Assembly: GCA_002633005.1 (NCBI GenBank)
Contig: NMRA01000004.1
Span: 52,353-116,352 of the forward strand
DNA from: Phoronis australis
Lineage: Eukaryota > Phoronida > Phoronidae
Direction of reading: 5' to 3'
Length of the DNA stretch: 64,000 nucleotides
Within the stretch, counting starts at the first letter, position 1. Each line of letters begins with the position of its first letter. A program made the translations under genes and the position numbers. The notes below the pieces were generated by a model. The model was given only the letters and a program-made list of their open reading frames with translations, ran no database searches and was not told where the DNA came from. Shown here piece by piece: positions 24,270-35,678 of the stretch.

Positions 24270-24720
24270 TTTGAGAAGACAGAGCCGTTAACACACTCCT
24301 GAGGTTACACAGAATGTAGTAGCCATGTCATGAATTGTTATCGCGCCACACTCGGTCTTTCAATGCACAGGTGCTTGACTTTATCTGTTTCTCGATCGCA
24401 AATGACGTCATCCAATACTAAGAAAACATGTGTTTCTTATATATGGTTATGAGTCACCGGGAAATTCGAGCGCCTGTGTTTCAATGTTGACAAGCACTGC
24501 AAACCAAAACTAAAAGTTTATTGGCACTAGAATGATGAATGGCAAGCCAATTTCAATGTCAAATAGTGATTAGCACGGCATCAGAGGGACGAGTTATGAC
24601 GTGCAGCATTGTGGGTAAATACAGTCAAAGGGCGGTGCGCTGTTTCGGGAATCGACAGTAGCTTTGACTGCTATGCTGAGCTTATGCAGCTTCTACCTGT
24701 ATGAACCGATAGATTTAGTT
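24270..24720. other. No gene seen
   Basis: Unique sequence between copy B and the 3' end of the L2-like LINE. Nothing was recognised. Confidence 0.35.
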
Positions 24721-24723
24721 ATC

Positions 24724-27412
24724 TTAGGCTCTTAACTTAAGGGAGCAATTTTTGGTTCTCTGAACACCAGATACTTGTTTAATGAAACTGTTTAATGAAA
24801 TATATTCTTGACAAGATAAATCTGTTTTGATAATAAAGTAAAATGAGCACTTGCTAGAGCTCTGCACTGATGTCCTCCATTCTTGGGCAGCACAATCCAA
24901 CAATCTTTGCTTAAATTCTGATATAAATAAATCAATGTTACCCGGTCCACTTATCCATACCTCCCCAAACCCGAATCTGAATAAAATATCTTTAACTGCT
25001 CTGGCCCAATTTGCTCGTCCTCTTTCACAGTCCCCCCGCAACATTTGGGTATCTTGGGTTATTCATCTGTAGAACTTTGGTCCAGTAGATTATTGGTCTG
25101 CACAAGTATTTCAAAGATAATAAATGCCTGCCACATTATCCTCTGGCCATAACGTTACTTGTTTTCTTTGGGACACCAGCAACGCATTAACAGAAATCAT
25201 TGTGAACACTTTCTATGTCTTTCGAATATACTGTACCCCATATCTCGGCACCATATAACAATATAGGAACTACCATAGTATCAAACAATTTAAAACATAC
25301 ATGAGGAGATCTACACTTCACTTTGGCTAAACATGCTTTTAACATGTTCATTGCTTTTGTAGCTTGTAAAGCTGATATTCTACAATTTTCATTCCATTTT
25401 AATCTGCAAGAAAATGTCACACCAAGATACTTGTAATAAGATTTTGTTTCTACCAATTTCTTATTGTAGAACCACTTTTCCTGTGCCGACAGAGTCCCAC
25501 CTCGCTTGAAGACCACAATATTTGTTTTATCAACAACACAAAGACTCCAATCCACACAGTAGTTGTGCAGTACATTTAATTTCCTCTGGAGTCCAGGCAC
25601 TGTCCGCCACAAGCAACCAAATCGTCCGCAAACAGTAACAAACTTAATTCACAATGATCACACTTGATACCTCGTCCTCCATTTTATTTGACCTCTGACA
25701 CCAGTCCGCTCACAAAAACAGAGATTAACCAAGGACTTGTTTCAAACCTCACTTACATTCAAAATAGGGTGTGATTTGGCTCTGTATTCTCACGCAAAAT
25801 TTCACTTCAGCATAAATATTCCTCAGGAGATTGAACATTTTCCCGTGGAGATTATTTTTAACAAACAATAAAACAGACGTGTAGTTTCCAGACTGTCAAA
25901 CGCCTTGCTAAAGTCCACAAAGGCACAGTACATTTTTCCACCTCTTTTTGATAAATTTCTGTGAGCCAAAGCTTGTGGAACAAAAATGTTATCCACGGTC
26001 GAATAACCCGACCTAAATCCGGCTTGTTCCTCAGGGATACATTGCATTGCATCCGACCACTCAATGAGCCTTTTGTTTAATATTGATGTAAACAGCTTGC
26101 TTATGCTATCAATTAAAGAAATTCCCCTGTAATTATTTGGGTTATTTTTTTCACCTTCCTTGTACATAGGAACGATTATACCCTTTCTCCAGTTCTTTGG
26201 GAATTTTCTTGTCGCCAGTATCTTGTTGAATAGATTGCATAATACTTCAAGGATGTCACAAGTCAGTGCTTTGAAGAGTTCGTTTGGAATACCATCTTCT
26301 CCAGGGGTTTTGTTGTTTTTAAGTTTATTTATTTCCTGATTGATTTCTTTATAAGTCGTACCAGGATTTCATCACCAGGTGTGTTGGAACAGTCATTGCA
26401 GCTGTCGTCATGCTCTCTCATTTCGTCCAACAAATTATTAAGGAATTCCCTGTTTTCCCGTACAGGCTCAGTGTTCAAGAGTTTTTCAAAATAGTTATAC
26501 CATTCGTTCGACGAAATATCTGCTTGTTGAATATTATTCGGATTTATGATTGACTTCACGTTTGCCCAGAATTTTCTTGGATCTCTCACTGAATCACATA
26601 AGTTCTTTTCCATTTGTTCGTTATACTTCTTTTTTTTCACGACAGGTATCAGCTTCCGTATGTTCTAGATAACGTAGAGTACACATGATAGGGAAATGGT
26701 CTGACTGGTCGTAGTTTAATACTTCGAAGTCATTAATATATTTGAACAGAGATGCCTCGGCAATATCATACTCAATAGTGCTGCATCCTCGAGTGGAGAC
26801 GAACGAATAGTTTCCTTCTCTGTCTGAGGGGTCTCTACCGTTAAATATGTGCGTACCATATACTGCGCAAAATTTGGCAAGTTCTTTGCCAAAGTAATTA
26901 GATTTCGCATCTTGATTGTTTCTTGGTTTTTCAAAATTATTTTTAACATAACACCAGTCGCTATTGACAAGGACACTGATATGCGTGATATCGTCATCTG
27001 GGATGTAGTCTCTGAGTGTAGCTGTCCTTGAATTAAAGTCACCTGTCAAAATAACCCTTGACTGGTTAAATTTCCCATTACGCTTTAAGCAGGTAAAGTA
27101 ATCCTCGAGACGATCAACACCGCAGTCAGAAATGTCGTGGCTGTGGTATGATGACCCTTCGGGAGGGAGATAAATAAAACCTATTATAACATCTGGGTTG
27201 TCTGTGCCATCAAACAAATCTTTGAGATGCAAGTATACTCTGTCTTCCAATTTCTCATAGATGCGAGTTATTTTGGTTCCTAAATTGTTCTTTACCATTA
27301 CTGTGACTCCACCAGATACTTTGCTGTTATGTATGTTTCGTACTGATGTGAACGTGGGATAATTTTCTTAGAGATCGCTAAATTCATGCTCTGCTCTTGC
27401 GTGTGATTCAAT
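24724..27412 (-). mobile_element. L2-like LINE (CR1/L2 group), 5'-truncated at a contig join
   Basis: Reading leftward, 27380-26650 is the endonuclease domain, with LTGDFNSR near 27040 and QSDHFPI near 26700. 26640-26329 is the linker before the polymerase (DPRKFWANVKSIINP). 26167-25823 is reverse transcriptase (NNYRGISLIDSISKLFTSIL, AGFRSGYSTVDNIF, FVDFSKAFDS). The catalytic FADD is encoded at 25632-25621. 25612-25187 carries YLGVTFSCRLKW and ILLYGAEIWG. 25044-24724 is the C-terminal tail (NWARAVKDILFRFGFGEVW). There are only a handful of frame breaks, so this copy is younger than the L1/Tx1-like one. It ends at the N at 27413. Confidence 0.88.
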
Positions 27413-27425
27413 NGGGGGGGGGGGG
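27413..27425. other. Single N followed by a poly-G run
   Basis: The LINE sequence stops at an N and is followed by about 12 Gs before unrelated sequence. This is probably a contig join or a homopolymer-induced gap. Confidence 0.7.
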
Positions 27426-28300
27426 GAATGTCGCTTCAACAAACGGTAACAATGTTCATGACAGTAAGGAAAAACAGGGTTAGCATTAATGTGCATCAAT
27501 TTATTTCAGTTGTTTAAACGTTGATTGATAATTTCAAAGAAATGAACTTCAAGGGCAGTTTTGTTTGATCACTTCTACGTTTGATACTTTGATTTACAAT
27601 CCAGATTCAGGATAAACAACTTTCCTGCCTCACGGGTCGCATGGACGTTCTCATTAACATAGTTCCTTTCTCATGGATTCACTTATTTACTCGCGAGCAC
27701 TCTGTTCTTGAGACAACATTTTTTTCTTGGACCGCAAATGCCCGCAGTTGAAACGTACATATAGAATTGAAGTATAAAACCAAACAAATAGCGTGCCACG
27801 TAGTATCAAGTCCATGCAACTCCTGCTCATAACTCCCGTTCATGAGGAAATACGTATAGTTCGTTAGTAAACACCTAAAACAATGAGGAATACGCTGTTA
27901 CCAAGAACGTCCGTGCTGAAGGTGAAGAGGGAAGGCTGTCTATGTTGAGGGTGTCTTTTCAGAAATGTCAATTTTATTTCGCAGGTCACAAATTCGACGT
28001 CAAAATCATAAACAAAAAGTGTTTCCGGAAGCAACAAAACTTACTACCTGGACGCGAGCGTTTAAGGACACCTTCATGGGTTCATCTTACGCATCAAAAT
28101 GTCATATTTGTAGACGGACTAGTTTCAGAATATAACTTCTTGTCTTTGCCAAAAGTATGCTTCTCGAGGAATATACAGCCTATCTGAAGAACGCAACAGA
28201 TCACAACAAAAATTACAGGCAGCCTAACTGTTCACTTAACTTAAGGTCCAAATAAATTCAAGTCATCTGCCCCAAAGAAATCATCTTTGTTAAGTTAACG
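27426..28300. other. Upstream region of the GPCR, no gene seen
   Basis: No coding sequence is supported. The 81-codon frame at 27942-28187 shows no domain. The stretch may contain the promoter and 5' UTR of the receptor. Confidence 0.35.
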
Positions 28301-29265
28301 ATGTTGGAAAACACGAATGAATCGGTGGACATCATAGACAATAACACATCTTTCTCTGCCTCGTACCCCGAAGTGGTACTGGTTTCATACATAGTGCTGG
28401 AAGCTGTTGTTTTCTTTTTTATGATTTTCGGAAACGTTCTCGTCATTATTTCGTATTTCAAGTTCTACACTATTAAGGACGAGGTGAGCAACATCATTAT
28501 ACTTGGTCTGGCCATCACCGACCTTGGAGCGGCTTTTCAAGTTCCGTTGAATGTCATCAAGCGATTCGTCGCGCCCATGAGTGGAATAACGCCGTTTGGG
28601 AGCAATCCGCTGGAGTGCTATGCGGTGCAAATTATTCAGAACTGGACCATTGGAGGAACTTTGTCTATGTTAGCAGTAGTAGCGTTTAATCGATTCGTAG
28701 CAATCGCATATCCACTCCGATATGACCAACTTATGACAAAACGATCGTGTACGGTATTGACGATCGCAGCACTCTTTTATCCCATTATAGTGCTTGTCAC
28801 GTGCATATTGATTTCAACGTACCACTTCGGCTACGTTGTGCCGAGCGGACAACTGTGCGTTCTTGAGACGCTTGTTGGACCTAAGGTCGCTCGTATTGGA
28901 TTTGCGTTTGGTTACTACATACCAATGCTCGGAACTTACCCAACTCACATTTACACAGGAGACAAAAACGAAAGATTGCAGCGGCAGGTTTACACGTCAA
29001 CGAAGATACTCGTAGACAATATCTCTTGCTTCGTACACTATCTAGGGTCTTGCTACTTTATACAGTATGTTACTTCCCATCTTCAATATTAAGAATAGTA
29101 GTTCAGGTGAAACCAACCTCACCATGGCTCCTGCAAGTCGTTAACGACTTGTTCATAATTCTCATGCACGTGAATAGTGCACTTAATCCCCTTATCTACT
29201 CTGTTTCTTGCGCCAATTTTCGGAAAGCCTTCAAAAAACTTATTTGTGCATGTCAAAACAACTAG
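28301..29265 (+). pseudogene. Class A (rhodopsin-family) GPCR, single exon, frame break at TM5
   Basis: ATG at 28301 opens TM1 (SYIVLEAVVFFFMIFGNVLVI), TM2 (IIILGLAITDLGAAF), TM3 and TM4. Two N-glycosylation sequons (NES, NTS) lie in the N-tail. The DRY position reads NRF (AFNRFVAIAYPLRY). Extracellular cysteines are in PLECYAV and SGQLCVLE. TM5 begins IGFAFGYYIPML; the frame then changes near 28930-28975 and this frame stops at 29092. In another frame, a basic loop (RRQKRKIAAAG), TM6 with CYFP in place of CWxP, TM7 with NPLIY, and a short tail (KKLICACQNN) run to the stop at 29265. About 8-10 TM5 residues seem missing, so a deletion is likelier than one miscalled base. TM7 has histidine at the retinal-lysine position, so it is not an opsin. 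The ligand is unknown. Confidence 0.7.
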
Positions 29266-29278
29266 CCATTGAACGAAC

Positions 29279-29421
29279 CAAAACTGTGATGTTCGAGGCA
29301 TTATGGACAGTGTTTCCTATTTTCTGGGGGAATCCTCCATGGAAAGCGATGTCCTCTTTTCGGGAAATCTCCAAGAAACCTCCCACAACCAAACATGCAG
29401 CCGCCAATAGGTAACCAAAAC
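29279..29421 (-). CDS. Transporter copy 1, truncated seventh exon
   Basis: Begins after AATTGATAG with GFGYLLAAACLVVGGFLEIS and runs to NASNITV. The copy 2 equivalent (58771-58971) continues FAQIPQFMLIGASEVFASIT. Here the remaining 58 bases and the donor are missing, replaced by GPCR tail sequence. Confidence 0.8.
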
Positions 29422-30226
29422 CTATCAATTACAGCGGAATGTTATCTTGATGAAGGCGCTTTGAACGATTTGGTATGTTTTATTTGTCATTCGACTCTTT
29501 TTGTGGTTTTCCACCAAAATGAAATTATCAAAACATGAATCTGCAGAGCTTATTTGGACCTGCTTTCATTTTCCTATTGTTCGTTTAAGTTTAAAGTGCG
29601 GGTTTTCTTATGACTCGGAAGTAGCATACAAAGTGCCACTATGTGCAGTACAGCACGATGAAAGCACCAATGGAAAGTTGATGGGTCATTTGGCAGCAGT
29701 CCAATGTCACGTGCATTTCGCGGTGTATACCTTACACTTCAAAACACTGCCCTCCACTGGACATAACTTTCAAAATTATTGGCGTCCATGATGACGCACA
29801 CTCCCCTCAATATTCATGTCCTCCAGCTTCAGGTTATATAGGACCTTACTGTGCACTTAGCCAACTATAAAAACTTCTATATATAATTAAATTTTAGCTT
29901 CACAGTAACCTGCCATTAATTTTGTCACATGACCACGTATTTTAGTAAAGTTAAGCAAAAAAGAAAGGTTAATTCACAGCAGAACAACGATACATAGAAT
30001 ACGTGAAAGTTTCATTTCATTTTCGGTTTAGGCAAATTTTTGATTTTTTCATATAAAAATCATTTTTGACAGCCAACCATGCAAAAGTGGAACAATTTAA
30101 AAACAGTTCCTTATATATCATAGTATATTGAATGTTTCTTCTGTATCCGAGCAACTTTTTTGAGATGCTATATTGTAAAGTTAGTCAACTCTGGATATTT
30201 TTCTGGGATCCTTCATAACCATAATT

Positions 30227-30371
30227 CATGGGCGGCGCACCATAGGGGGCTAGGGGGGCTATAGCTCCCACGTTTTTCAGTTCTACGCTGCACGTAGTCT
30301 GTAGGTGGTGCCCCACAGGGAGGGCTGAGGGGGGTTTAGCCCCCACTTTTTTCAGTGCTGCGCCGCCCATG
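30227..30371. mobile_element. 145 bp MITE with 17 bp inverted ends and TAATT duplication
   Basis: CATGGGCGGCGCACCA at the left and its inverse (reading inward CATGGGCGGCGCAGCA) at the right bound the element. TAATT flanks both sides (30222-30226 and 30372-30376). The interior has two diverged copies of a GGGGGCT...CCCCACGTTTTTCAG-like module. Confidence 0.8.
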
Positions 30372-30392
30372 TAATTGGCATGATGGAAAAAC

Positions 30393-30844
30393 AAAAAATA
30401 TAAAATAGTAACACTAGCAAAACTAAAATGACGAGCGTCGATACTAAAATATATTAAAATATCACCACGTATCGAGCGATGCGCTCTTTGTCAAGGGTGT
30501 GCTACAGACTGCTGAATATATGTGGATAGATCTAAAATAAAATGGCACAGGGGACCACATAGTGACATAGAATAAACGTGAACAATATGAACACAACAGG
30601 ACTTAGCAACTACCACTGGGGTATGCCAACGTATGACGAGAGAGAGAGTGAGACAGAGAGAGAGAGACCCAAACAGAGACATACGCAGCTACTGGAGTCT
30701 ATTCACTACAGACTTGTAGTGAATAGACTCCTCACTCCCACCCTCCCGCCCGCCCGCTTGCTCGATACGTGGGGATGTTTCAATACATTTTAGTACCGAC
30801 GCTCGTCATTTTGATTTTACTAGTTTTACTATTTTATATTTTTA
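30393..30844. mobile_element. Foldback element with ~85 bp arms and an internal perfect hairpin
   Basis: The left arm 30393-30480 and right arm 30756-30844 are inverted copies (ATATAAAATAGTAA..., TGACGAGCGTCG, CCACGTATCGAGC). Inside lies the hairpin GGAGTCTATTCACTACA (30694-30710), loop GACT, then its exact complement at 30715-30731, and a GA-rich tract at 30637-30667. A diverged piece of the right arm occurs near 49680-49765. Confidence 0.85.
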
Positions 30845-30990
30845 TTCGTCGATAGCTGCACAGCATTGCAACATCTACTAAAATCTAAATTGTGGCAGCT
30901 AAACGCCACACTTGAGTGAAACCGCTGCAATGTGTGACTGATGCTTGATGACTACCTAAATCTCTAGAAACTTCTCTCTTATTACCTTAC

Positions 30991-31177
30991 CTATTTTTTG
31001 GAGAGGTGTTGGTCTCCGGTTAAACTTTTCCAGGAGTGGAAATACCACGAAATCCATGATGGGGACCACGATTAGAATGATGACAGTATTGAAGAGGTTG
31101 AGGGATGCGGCGGGCAGGGTGATCGAGCCGAGCTGGAGGTCCATCCTTTGAGCTTGCAATAGGAATGTGCTTTGCAT
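30991..31177 (-). CDS. Transporter copy 1, exon MQSTFLLQAQ...RRPTPLQKI
   Basis: 187 bp, acceptor GATTGTTACAG, donor AAAAATAG|GTAAGG. It encodes MQSTFLLQAQRMDLQLGSIT and the helix ending VVFPLLEKFNRRPTPLQKI. It differs from the copy 2 exon 60492-60678 at only a few residues. Confidence 0.85.
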
Positions 31178-32405
31178 CTGTAACAATCCCAACATTTGGA
31201 ATTTGGGTTGCAGTTTCAAATCATGGAATGTAAAGATCCTTGAACTCACACACAATTTAAACAATCTGCACAATTTTCCAAAAAAACAATACCTCTAAAA
31301 CCTTAAAACTAATTCTCGACTATAATTGGGTCGTTTTTGGGTCTGTTGGACTTTTGAGATGCTTAATTCTACCTTGGTCCGTAAAGTAAAAGGGTGTGTC
31401 GTTTGACTGATTCTAGGAAATTTGTAATGCGCTTCCTAAAAAATGCTAAGTTTGTGAGGAAAATATATCCTCAGGTCATTGACAAGTGCAGCAAGGAGCG
31501 TTGAAATGCGCCCATGACTGCAACGCAAACGGTGTGCTCCTAGGAGATACATCCGCCTACGCTGGACGCTCTGACGTTAGAAATGACGACAATATGGTAC
31601 CCACATGTATATGCAAATATGTGGGTGCATAAAAATCAATGGAAATATAAGCAAATGACAAATGACAAATTGCAACATTTGGCCTTAGCCAAGTGTTTTT
31701 CATATAATTATTGAAATAACTCCACTTCCATACATGTGATTTTCTATTACACGCACGTGCTTGTGCAAAACCAAGGTGTCCTCGATCCACTCGACACTTT
31801 CTTTGTTGTCTGAGCCCACTTCAAATTCACTTCAAGAGGTATAGTGCAGATTGGTCAAGAAAAGTGTTCTTTGGACGAAATTTGGGTATTAGTACTAGTG
31901 CATATGATCTACAGGGCGTAAAAAGGACAGAAACCGCCCTCAAAATATAACACTCTTAGTCGATGACTATCATTTTTTACGACGTGAAGCACTGGAGAAA
32001 GAATTATACTGTCGTGAAGGAGGCTTGAGGATGTATATTTAGTATTAGTGCTGTGGAAGTATGCTGGCGGTGGTTTTTGCTCAAGCCCGGAGGGAGGTCC
32101 ATTAGGAAAGATTAACCATGACTGTGACAATCGAGTAGATCTGTAACCTGGCACGTGAGAATGTACCAAACAGTGCGACAGTCACTGTTCAAGTCAACAA
32201 GAGCATTTAGTGGTAAGTGGGGTGACGTGCAAAATTGCAAATACTTTCATTTCACCCATGTTAACCAAATGAGCAAAACGTGATCTCTCCGATGCACTGA
32301 TATGACGGTCCCGATATGAAATCTCCTTTTTCCTTGAGGTAAGAAAATGCTTTGTTATACTGTCATCGTTTTCGAAGCATCGGGCTAATTCTAAGAATTT
32401 TGTTG

Positions 32406-32480
32406 GTAAGTATTTGCAGCATTGTGGGTAAGTATTTGCAGCATTGTGGGTAAGTATTTGCAGCATTGTGGGTAAATACT
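32406..32480. repeat. Tandem repeat, ~22 bp unit, about 3.3 copies
   Basis: The unit TAAGTATTTGCAGCATTGTG (plus about two bases) repeats head to tail at 32407, 32429 and 32451 and then decays into GGGTAAATACTGTGAGC. Confidence 0.9.
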
Positions 32481-32707
32481 GTGAGCACTGGCGTAGCCAG
32501 AAGTTTCCAATAGGTGGAGCCAAATTTGGTTAATCAGCTGTCCGTGACCTGCGCTTCCCTCTCTCCACAGTAATATGCAGTACATTAATTTTATCCCTAG
32601 AAATCATTTCACTGAATAACATTTTACCATATGCTTCCTTTGTTTGTTAATACTTTATATATCAAAAAAGGAAATACAGCAAGGAAAATGTGTGCTTAAA
32701 AGAAACA

Positions 32708-32765
32708 TCATGCACATACACACACATACACACACACACACGCACGCATGCGCCCGCACACACAT
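32708..32765. repeat. (CA)n microsatellite
   Basis: An imperfect CACA tract interrupted by T and GC variants (ACACACGCACGCATGCGCCC). Confidence 0.9.
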
Positions 32766-32794
32766 CAACTAACTTGCAGAAGCATGCAAGTAAG

Positions 32795-33200
32795 TACCGG
32801 TATTTTCCGTAGATAAGCCCATGGGGGTGTATTCGGAAAATGAAAATTTTCAGGCGTTTTAGTAACACCAAATAAACGCCCGGGTGTTTATTCGGAAAAG
32901 GGGGTCGTGTAAAGGTAAAGTCATAGTTTTGCTGACTTTGATATATTTTACTTAAAACTGTGTTTTTAAGTTTTATGTTAATAAATGCATAGTTCTCCAC
33001 CATCTTGTTCGTTTTTATAAATGATAAATGCTCCATAAAACTGAATTTGTGACAAAACCTTGACTGGGAGTGGGCTTTTAAGAGTAAATTTTCCGAATAA
33101 ATGCCACACTATCTGGACACTTGACACCAGAAGGTGTAACACCAAATAAACCCCCATGGGCGTTTCATCGGGTGGGATTATCTACTGAAAACCCCGGTAA
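32795..33200. mobile_element. ~405 bp inverted-repeat element, TACCGG ends
   Basis: The left end TACCGGTATTTTCCGTAGAT and the right end, read inward TACCGGGGTTTTCAGTAGAT, match over about 26 bases. GCCCATGGGGGT follows in both arms. TAAG occurs directly outside each end. A CCAAATAAACGCCC module is repeated inside. A half-like relative lies at about 47617-47660. Confidence 0.7.
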
Positions 33201-34850
33201 TAAGGGTTTCTTAAAAAACAGCTTAATGGGGTTGAATTTTTCTTACCACACAGTAATTATACGGGTAGTACTTCACTTTTATGTTACTGAGGTCCGTGTA
33301 GTGTCTAAGATATTTATAAATGGAATATTGACAAAATACTTATCAAGGCCTTCAAAATAACATTTTATTAAACATTACATACTGTTGTGCAGTTACGAAG
33401 AGTAGAAATTTCTGAATCTCCTGCCATAAAAATCTCACGAACTCACATTCCACAAACACAATGATTAAAAGCTCCACAAGATGTACACGTGTCCTCACTT
33501 ACTAATCGCATCTTTTTCAGAACACTTCAGACCTGTATAGACCATTTTATGAATATAATATTTGAAAGTTTTAAAATAAGAAAGTAACGGGAGTTTGTGT
33601 GGGGAATGTAAATTTGACTTTGTTGTCCAGGGTAAAAACCAATCAAGCAGTACTCTATATCCCGAGGTGAAACAATTTTGGAAAGCAAAATATTTCTAAA
33701 AACAAAATAGTTTTTTTTTTAACTGGAAAGAGATTACGCACTTTGACCAAGAAGGCTGAGGTTTTCCCTTTATTGTACGTCTTAAAGCAGCATAATTAGT
33801 ACAACTTGATTGAAAGATGAGACTATCCCCATATGTTTTGAAAACATATTTCAGAAACAGTTAAAAATTACATTGTTTCCACCGTTTACTTACTGGAGCA
33901 AAATTTTTACATCAGGAACTAAAAAACCATCATTTTCTTGAGAATTTAATCACATTTGTTTTAATTCTGAGGGGTTTATCTTTCCAAACACGATTCTAGT
34001 GTTTTCATTCGTTCTGTTTGGGCTATCTATTAGAAAACTACTCATTGAATTTGTCTATGTGGCATAAATAATTCTCCTAATAAAATATTCTTTGTAAATA
34101 CTTCGAGTAAAGGCTTTTTGACTTCATGCCAGAAACATTCATAGAACCGCTCCGACGTCATTGTTTTTAATTTTTTAAACTTCAAAACATTCAGCCTCGG
34201 TTAAAAAGTCATCCAGTTGCTCAACATCACTAAGGGATTTCCTTCGCCATAGGTATAAGAGTTGAAGTTTCCATTTGACATATTTTGAAAGCAATGGAGT
34301 ATCATCTAAAGATCTTTATCAACTGCCCTTTTTTGATGATATTTATAAACTCAATCAACTTTTCTTCCTCAGCATTTTCTGATTTCTGTTTCATTCTCAT
34401 GGTATATTCAATTATTTTTCTCAATTTCTATTTTTGATACTTAATTGCACTCATCAATACAGGCATTAGTTTTAAGTTTGTTACATATTTTTTCTGTTCG
34501 AAATATTGACGCCTGATTGTCATTCAATCTGACTGTGCAAGCGAAATGTCTTCCCGAACAGTACGGAAACAGATTAAGAACCCAATGGAGACTGACGCGA
34601 AGACTTTACTTTACTTGTTCATTAAGACGCTCAAAGTCTGCAGCTTTTTCCACTGACTCGGCCACTCACTTAAGCTCTCTGAGTAGCACTTGTTTGTTGA
34701 AGAATGTTCAATTTACACAGGCTTAAAAAAAATCTTTGAACTGAGTAGGTGGAGCAATGGTCCCCCTGTACCCCACTGTAGCTAAACCAGAGGCTGTGAG
34801 GTTCTGGCAATTGCCGTTGTGTGATTCGGGGTCGTCCTATTGTCCTCTTA
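33201..34850. other. AT-rich intronic stretch of copy 1, nothing coding seen
   Basis: Only short unrecognised frames. No repeat structure was noticed beyond a poly-T run near 33710. Confidence 0.35.
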
Positions 34851-34851
34851 C

Positions 34852-35063
34852 CTGATTGACCAACGTCCAGTACGGGATAAATGTAAGGAAAATTGGAATA
34901 ACGCGTCCGATACTCTTGACGTCTTCCACCTCGCTAGATAGGTAGGAGCCACCAAGCGATTCCTTAGCACGGTCCAGGAATGACTGACTTTTAGAAATGG
35001 TCGAATGACGCTTAGTCACACATCCTTCCCAAACAATCTTGGCGATTCTTGAAAGGACACTGC
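34852..35063 (-). CDS. Transporter copy 1, exon with cytosolic loop and VEDVKSIGRVIPIFL
   Basis: 212 bp, bounded by TTTCAG and CAG|GTAAGAG. It encodes the loop (FLDRAKESLGGSYLSSEVED) and the helix ending FIPYWTLVNQ, a hallmark of SLC15A3/A4. Confidence 0.85.
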
Positions 35064-35508
35064 CTGAAACGAGACGTCTTCAGTGCTGCTGGGATACGGT
35101 TAACTGATATTATAGCGACAATTTCAGCCTCTAACCACAGAAGAAAAGAAATTGTTTTCCTACATCTGAAACAGTATCAATCTACTACTGAATTTTGAAT
35201 TCTGGAACTGTGAATGGATTTTAAGGAAAATCCTCCCAAGGACAACGGGACTACATTGAATATCCTTCTGTAGATTGAACGTCACATTTTACCAGAAATA
35301 ACCAGTAAGAACAATGAAGATAAAAGTGACAACTCGCAAATGTAAACAAAATATACAAAATAGTGCTAAAAAAGTTTAATTCATCTCACACAAGAACGCC
35401 TGCACTCAAACTGACTGCAGCATTGAGTAAGAACTCAAACTGGATAGAAAACCCAGCACGAGTATACCCGCGAACACTCTTGTGACAAGTATTTTTATAA
35501 CAACATAC

Positions 35509-35678
35509 CCTCTGGAGGACGGTCTTTATATTTGTCACGAGCCGCTGTGAAAGTGATGACCGCCAAAATCATTGATACAGCTGGGATAAGGTAACCATAG
35601 AAATAGTTGACCTCCTGCTGGACGTAGGCTACCAGAGCAAAAGCTATGGCCGACCCAACGTTTATAAACCAGTAGAAC
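35509..35678 (-). CDS. Transporter copy 1, exon FYWFINVGSA...RPPEG
   Basis: 170 bp. The acceptor ends CCTGTGTCAG and the donor is CCAGAGG|GTATGT. It encodes FYWFINVGSAIAFALVAYVQ and a following helix, ending before the large cytosolic loop. Same length and phase as 61971-62140 in copy 2. Confidence 0.85.

Larger units (their letters stand above)
31178..34851. other. Intron of transporter copy 1 with repeat insertions
   Basis: Sequence near 31430-31780 and 32160-32285 aligns with the copy 2 intron (60955-61240). About 2.5 kb between roughly 32285 and 34835 has no counterpart there, so it was inserted. That segment contains the tandem repeat at 32406, the (CA)n tract and the 32795-33200 element. 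Confidence 0.6.

Noticed and set aside
28301-29265. Opsin identity for the GPCR
   Set aside because: TM7 has histidine, not lysine, at the retinal attachment position.
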